In this document: one piece after another, positions 60,397 through 64,000 of the stretch
Position numbering within the stretch: position 1 is the stretch's first letter
How the letters are laid out: each line of letters opens with the position of its first letter
Assembly (NCBI RefSeq): GCF_041893525.1
Contig: NZ_CP169068.1
Direction: 5' to 3' (one strand)
DNA length: 64,000 nt
Source: Phaeobacter bryozoorum
GTDB lineage: Bacteria > Pseudomonadota > Alphaproteobacteria > Rhodobacterales > Rhodobacteraceae
Translations under genes and position numbers: made by a program
The notes under the pieces: model-generated
Databases searched by the model: none
What the model was told of the DNA's origin: nothing
What the model saw: only the letters and a program-made list of their open reading frames with translations

Positions 60397-61555
60397 CGGC
60401 GAAGCTGCTGGGAGCTGGGTCAATAACCACAACCTTCTGTTCTTGGATTGTCGCAACCGCAAGGCCGCGTTCATTGGTGCCATCTGGGCGCAGGCGGAAG
60501 ATGCCGCCGGTGCCCTGGAACCCATTGCCACGGGTCAGTGCCGCGCCGGTCAGCGCGTCGGATTTGCCGGCACTCACCAGCGCACCGATTGCGGCAATCC
60601 CATCATAGGCCAGACCACCGATCGGATGCGGCGCGGCGCCATAGCTGGCCTGATAGCGGCTGCGGAACTGCTGCGACCGGTTGGTGTCGGGCATTGCGAA
60701 CCAGCCACCCTGCACACCCGGCAGGGCCAGCGTCTGCGCCGGAATATCCCAGCGGGTGAGGCCGATATACTGCGTCACCGCAGGATCGACACCGGCTTCG
60801 GGCATCAGCTGCGTCAGCAGGGGCAGGGCGCCTGCGGTATTTGCCGTCAGGAACACCGACTGCGCGCCGCTGCTGGCAACGGTTGACCGGATCGTCGGGA
60901 TCGCGTTGATCACGCCCTGCTGCGACAGTTCATAGCTGACGGAGCCGTTGATATTTGCCCCGGTCCCGGCGGCGGCACGTTCGATTGCCACGCGGCCGGC
61001 CTGACCTGCGGGGTCACTGCCGCTGACGATCACCATATTGCCCTTGCCCTGACGGCTGGCATAGCTGGTCAGGCGTCGCGCGGTATTGTCAAAGGTCGGC
61101 CCGAGGATGAAGACATTGCCGCCGGCAATGGCGGTGTTGTTGGAAAACGCCAGCACATTGACGTTGCGTTGTGCGGCGACCAGACCTGCGGCATTTGCGG
61201 CCTCGGCATAGACTGGCCCCAGGATGATCCGCGCGCCATCGTTGATCGCGGTGGTTGCTGCGGTTGCGGCCTGCTGCGGCACGCCGGCGGTGTCATAGAT
61301 CCGCAGGTCGATCTGCGCCCCGTTGAGATCGGCAATCGCCATGCGGGCAGCGTTTTCAAGGCTCTTGGCCAGCAGCGCGTCACCGGGCTGCGCCGAGCCA
61401 CGCGGAACCAACAGGGCGACCGGAACGGGTTTGGTCGTGTTGATCGACGGCCCGCTGCCAGTCGGCAAGGTGTCACAGGCGGCCAGTGCCAGCGTCGAAA
61501 CAACGGTTGCAGCGGCCAGTGCCGCCTTGCGGGCGTGTTGAAAAACAGCAAACAT
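60383..61555 (-). CDS. LppC/LpoA-like periplasmic lipoprotein (penicillin-binding-protein activator family)
   Basis: A 390-residue lipoprotein. The signal ends in a lipobox (STLALAACDTL, Cys near residue 24), and the mature part has the periplasmic-binding fold of the LppC family (RIILGPVYAEAANAAG, VNVLAFSNNTAIAGGNVFILG, GLAYDGIAAIGAL). Enteric LpoA activates PBP1A from the outer membrane; whether the alphaproteobacterial proteins do the same is not shown. It overlaps glnD by 14 bases and is divergent from rsmI, an arrangement common in Rhodobacterales. Confidence 0.88.
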   Translation of the reverse strand: MFAVFQHARKAALAAATVVSTLALAACDTLPTGSGPSINTTKPVPVALLVPRGSAQPGDALLAKSLENAARMAIADLNGAQIDLRIYDTAGVPQQAATAATTAINDGARIILGPVYAEAANAAGLVAAQRNVNVLAFSNNTAIAGGNVFILGPTFDNTARRLTSYASRQGKGNMVIVSGSDPAGQAGRVAIERAAAGTGANINGSVSYELSQQGVINAIPTIRSTVASSGAQSVFLTANTAGALPLLTQLMPEAGVDPAVTQYIGLTRWDIPAQTLALPGVQGGWFAMPDTNRSQQFRSRYQASYGAAPHPIGGLAYDGIAAIGALVSAGKSDALTGAALTRGNGFQGTGGIFRLRPDGTNERGLAVATIQEQKVVVIDPAPSSFAGAGF

Positions 61556-61639
61556 AATGGACTTGAAACTCCCTTGTCCGGCGGCGTACGCCGTGTTGGT
61601 ACCTGAGGGATCATAAACGACCAACAAGGCGGGTCCAGC

Positions 61640-62500
61640 GTGAATCACAAGATCGTCCATTTGCCATGCGGGCTCTACTTCGTCGCGACGCCCATCGGCA
61701 CCGCGCGCGACATCACTTTGCGGGCGCTTGACGTGCTGGCCTCCGCCGACATGATCGCCGCCGAGGACACCCGTTCTCTGCGTAAACTGATGGAAATCCA
61801 CGGTGTTCCGCTCAATGGGCGGCAGATCGTGGCCTATCACGATCACAGCGGCGCTGGCGCGCGAGGACGGCTTCTGGCGGCGCTGGAGGCGGGGCAGTCC
61901 GTGGCCTATGCCTCCGAGGCGGGTATGCCGCTTATTGCCGATCCGGGCTATGATCTCAGCCGCGCCGCCGCCGAGGCCGGGCATCTGGTCACGGTTGCGC
62001 CCGGCGCCTCTGCGGCGCTGGCGGCGCTGACATTGGCCGGACTGCCAACGGATGCGTTTTTCTTTGCAGGCTTTCTGCCCAACGCCAGTGGCGCAAGATG
62101 CAAACGGCTGGAGGAGCTGGCCGCCGTTCCCGGCACGCTGGTGTTTTACGAATTGCCCAAGCGGATTGCCGCCTCGCTGCGCGACATGGCGGGCGTATTG
62201 GGCGATCGGCCGGCGGCGCTCTGCCGTGAAATCACCAAGAAATTCGAGGAGGTGCGCCGCGATACCCTGCTGACCCTCGCCGAAGGGCTGGAACAATCCC
62301 CGGTGAAAGGCGAAATTGTGGTTCTGGTGGACCGTGCGCGCGGCGCCAGTGTCAGCGATGGCGATCTCGACAGCGATCTGCGCGCCGCCCTAAAGGACAA
62401 CTCCGTGAAAGACGCCGCCTCCATCGTTGCCGAAATGCACAATCTGCCGCGCCGCAAGATCTATCAATTGGCGCTCGACATGGCCAAGGACGCAGGCTGA
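61640..62500 (+). CDS. rsmI: 16S rRNA (cytidine-1402-2'-O)-methyltransferase RsmI
   Basis: A 286-residue SAM-dependent tetrapyrrole-methylase-fold enzyme with the RsmI pattern: LYFVATPIGTARDITLRALDVLASADMIAAEDTR, AYASEAGMPLIADPGYDL and FFAGFLP. It methylates the ribose of C1402 in the 30S decoding centre. The start is GTG at 61640. yraN follows after 2 bp. Confidence 0.95.
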   Translation: MNHKIVHLPCGLYFVATPIGTARDITLRALDVLASADMIAAEDTRSLRKLMEIHGVPLNGRQIVAYHDHSGAGARGRLLAALEAGQSVAYASEAGMPLIADPGYDLSRAAAEAGHLVTVAPGASAALAALTLAGLPTDAFFFAGFLPNASGARCKRLEELAAVPGTLVFYELPKRIAASLRDMAGVLGDRPAALCREITKKFEEVRRDTLLTLAEGLEQSPVKGEIVVLVDRARGASVSDGDLDSDLRAALKDNSVKDAASIVAEMHNLPRRKIYQLALDMAKDAG

Positions 62501-62502
62501 GC

Positions 62503-62907
62503 ATGGCCGGGCGGGCAGATACCCCGCCCGGACGGCCCTCTGCGCGCGGGCTGCGTGGATCTAGATCCCATCACGCCGGATACGCCGCGGAAGAGCTGGT
62601 CGCCCGGTTTTATGAACGCGGGGGATACACAGTCGCGGCGCGCCGCTGGCGCGGCGGTGGCGCCGAAATCGACCTGATCCTGCGGCTTGGGGCGATGGTG
62701 GTCTTTGTCGAGGTCAAGCACAGCGTCAGCCGCGATGAGGCGATCGCCCGCATCAACAGCACCCAGATGCAGCGCATGATGACCAGCGCCGCCGGGTTTC
62801 TGGCCGGCGAACCTGCCGGGCAGCTGACCGAGTCGCGGCTGGATGTGGCGGTGGTCGATGGCACCGGCAGGGTTGAGGTAATGGAAAACGCCTATGGTCA
62901 GGGTTGA
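62503..62907 (+). CDS. yraN: YraN/UPF0102-family endonuclease-like protein
   Basis: A 134-residue UPF0102 protein with the restriction-endonuclease-like core: AAEELVARFYERGGYTVAARRWR, then GAEIDLILR and VVFVEVKH, giving the Glu/Asp-Glu-Val-Lys triad. A role in recombination or DNA processing has been suggested for the family but not shown. It is coupled to rsmI, the widely conserved order. Confidence 0.92.
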   Translation: MAGRADTPPGRPSARGLRGSRSHHAGYAAEELVARFYERGGYTVAARRWRGGGAEIDLILRLGAMVVFVEVKHSVSRDEAIARINSTQMQRMMTSAAGFLAGEPAGQLTESRLDVAVVDGTGRVEVMENAYGQG

Positions 62908-63004
62908 GCGTCTCTGCCATTGAACCTGTCGCCAAGCTGGGTCATGTATTCGGCGTGGGCGGTTTGCCCATGTCATTTTGCCCATGTCATGAGGGACTGA
63001 CATT

Positions 63005-63937
63005 ATGAAAATCGCCTTTCAAATGGACCCGATCACCGACGTTGATATCAATGCCGACAGCAGTTTTCGCCTAGCTGAGGAAGCGCAGGCGCGCGGGCAT
63101 AGCCTGTTTTTCTATGGCCCCGACCAGCTGGCCTATCAGGAGGGTCGCATCACCGCGCGCGGCCATGATATGACCGTTCAGCGCGTGGCCGGACACCCGG
63201 CGGAGCTGGGTCCGCGTCGCGAAGTCGACCTGAGCGACTTCGACGTGGTCTGGCTGCGGCAGGATCCGCCCTTTGACATGCACTATATCACCTCGACCCA
63301 TCTGTTGGACCGGCTGAAGGGTCAGACGCTGGTGGTCAATGATCCCTTCTGGGTGCGTAACTACCCGGAGAAACTGCTGGTTCTGGATTTCCCGGAGCTG
63401 ACGCCGCCCACCGCCATTGCCCGCGATCTTGAGACGATCAAGGCGTTCAAGGAAAAACATGGCGATATCATTCTGAAGCCGCTCTACGGCAACGGCGGTG
63501 CCGGCGTGTTCCGGCTGGACCGCGATGACCGCAACCTGACCTCGCTGCATGAGCTGTTCACCGGCTTCAGCCGAGAGCCGCTGATCGTACAGAAATTCCT
63601 GCCGGATGTGAGCAATGGCGACAAACGGGTGATCCTGGTCGATGGCGAAGCCGTCGGCGCAATCAACCGGGTGCCTGCGGCGGGGGAAACCCGTTCCAAC
63701 ATGCATGTCGGCGGCAGGCCGGAGAAAATCGGCCTGACCGACCGCGACCGCGAAATCTGCGCCGCCATCGGGCCATTGCTGCGCGAAAAAGGGCAGGTCT
63801 TTGTCGGTATCGACGTGATCGGCGACTACCTGACCGAGATCAACGTGACCTCGCCGACCGGCATTCAGGAGCTGGAACGCTTCGACGGCGTCAATATCGC
63901 CGAGAAGATCTGGCAGGCGATCGAAGCCAAGCTCTGA
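63005..63937 (+). CDS. gshB: glutathione synthetase
   Basis: A 310-residue ATP-grasp enzyme with the prokaryotic GshB layout: the N-terminal KIAFQMDPITDVDINADSSF, WLRQDPPFDMHYI, the ATP-binding KPLYGNGGAGVFRL, and the C-terminal GIDVIGDYLTEINVTSPTGI with metal-binding Glu and Asn. It joins gamma-glutamylcysteine and glycine. It follows yraN by 97 bp and converges on the comM-like gene. Confidence 0.96.
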   Translation: MKIAFQMDPITDVDINADSSFRLAEEAQARGHSLFFYGPDQLAYQEGRITARGHDMTVQRVAGHPAELGPRREVDLSDFDVVWLRQDPPFDMHYITSTHLLDRLKGQTLVVNDPFWVRNYPEKLLVLDFPELTPPTAIARDLETIKAFKEKHGDIILKPLYGNGGAGVFRLDRDDRNLTSLHELFTGFSREPLIVQKFLPDVSNGDKRVILVDGEAVGAINRVPAAGETRSNMHVGGRPEKIGLTDRDREICAAIGPLLREKGQVFVGIDVIGDYLTEINVTSPTGIQELERFDGVNIAEKIWQAIEAKL

Positions 63938-63958
63938 GCTCTCGCGTGAGAACACGCC

Positions 63959-64000
63959 TCAGGCGGCAATCCGAAAACTGATCGCTTCGGCGATATGGGG
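63959..64000 (-). CDS. 3' end of a ComM/YifB-type Mg-chelatase-like ATPase (partial)
   Basis: Only the last 13 codons and the stop are in the window. They read PHIAEAISFRIAA, which fits the conserved C terminus of ComM/YifB proteins. The position next to gshB is also usual in Rhodobacterales. The rest lies beyond the right edge. Confidence 0.7.
   Translation of the reverse strand, partial: PHIAEAISFRIAA

Overview
The window is high-GC DNA from an alphaproteobacterium of the Roseobacter group (Rhodobacterales), most like Phaeobacter, Leisingera or Ruegeria. The gene families and layouts point there: TRAP transporters, a PhyR/NepR/EcfG stress circuit, a beta-hydroxyaspartate (bhc) cluster, a paa cluster and a glnD-murJ block. 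Genes are dense, often overlapping by 1-8 bases, and organised in operons. No rRNA, tRNA, CRISPR array or prophage was seen.

Layout. (1) 0.2-3.4 kb: a small membrane protein, then a LysR regulator divergent from two non-heme-iron oxygenases. These match the TmpA/TmpB pair that turns 2-(trimethylammonio)ethylphosphonate into glycine betaine plus phosphate. (2) 3.5-12.7 kb: one long minus-strand operon (hydrolase, TRAP importer, glutamine-synthetase-like ligase, aldehyde dehydrogenase, iron alcohol dehydrogenase) with a divergent RpiR regulator. I read it as a gamma-glutamylation route for an imported amino alcohol. (3) 12.8-26.6 kb: a general-stress-response island. It holds phyR, nepR, ecfG, a HisKA_2 kinase and a phospholipase D-like gene, surrounded by small stress genes (dps, csbD, DUF883, DUF1328, DUF3618, holin-like, entericidin, mscS, exoD). 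Nine GGAAC-N16/17-(C/A)GT(T/A) EcfG-type promoters can be read directly. (4) 26.6-32.5 kb: BMP-type nucleoside/nucleobase ABC importer plus a cytosine-deaminase-family enzyme. (5) 32.7-34.1 kb: an IS3-family element with terminal inverted repeats and a 3-bp target duplication; its transposase is broken. (6) 34.2-38.1 kb: ridA-like gene, then a cobalamin-riboswitch-controlled operon (DUF1636 protein and a BtuFCD/FecBCD-type importer). (7) 38.3-44.5 kb: phenylacetate genes paaX, paaZ and divergent paaG-paaI-paaK-tetR. (8) 44.7-46.8 kb: cold-shock protein, trpS, catalytically dead rhomboid-like protein. (9) 46.9-55.9 kb: bhcABCD with divergent bhcR and a TRAP importer, i.e. glyoxylate/glycolate assimilation. 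(10) 56-64 kb: housekeeping murJ, glnD, LppC-like lipoprotein, rsmI, yraN, gshB and the tail of comM.

How the parts work together. Most metabolic blocks follow one plan: an importer, the catabolic enzymes and a local regulator. They cover phosphonate, amine, nucleobase, cobalamin, aromatic and C2 compounds, as expected of a marine heterotroph living on algal exudates. The central stress island is different, being tied together by a shared promoter motif rather than by operon structure.

Caveats. Three importer genes (two TRAP binding proteins and one ABC ATPase) each carry a single-base frameshift while the rest of each gene reads normally. These may be sequencing errors or recent inactivations, and cannot be told apart here. 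Family assignments come from reading the translated proteins, without database searches.
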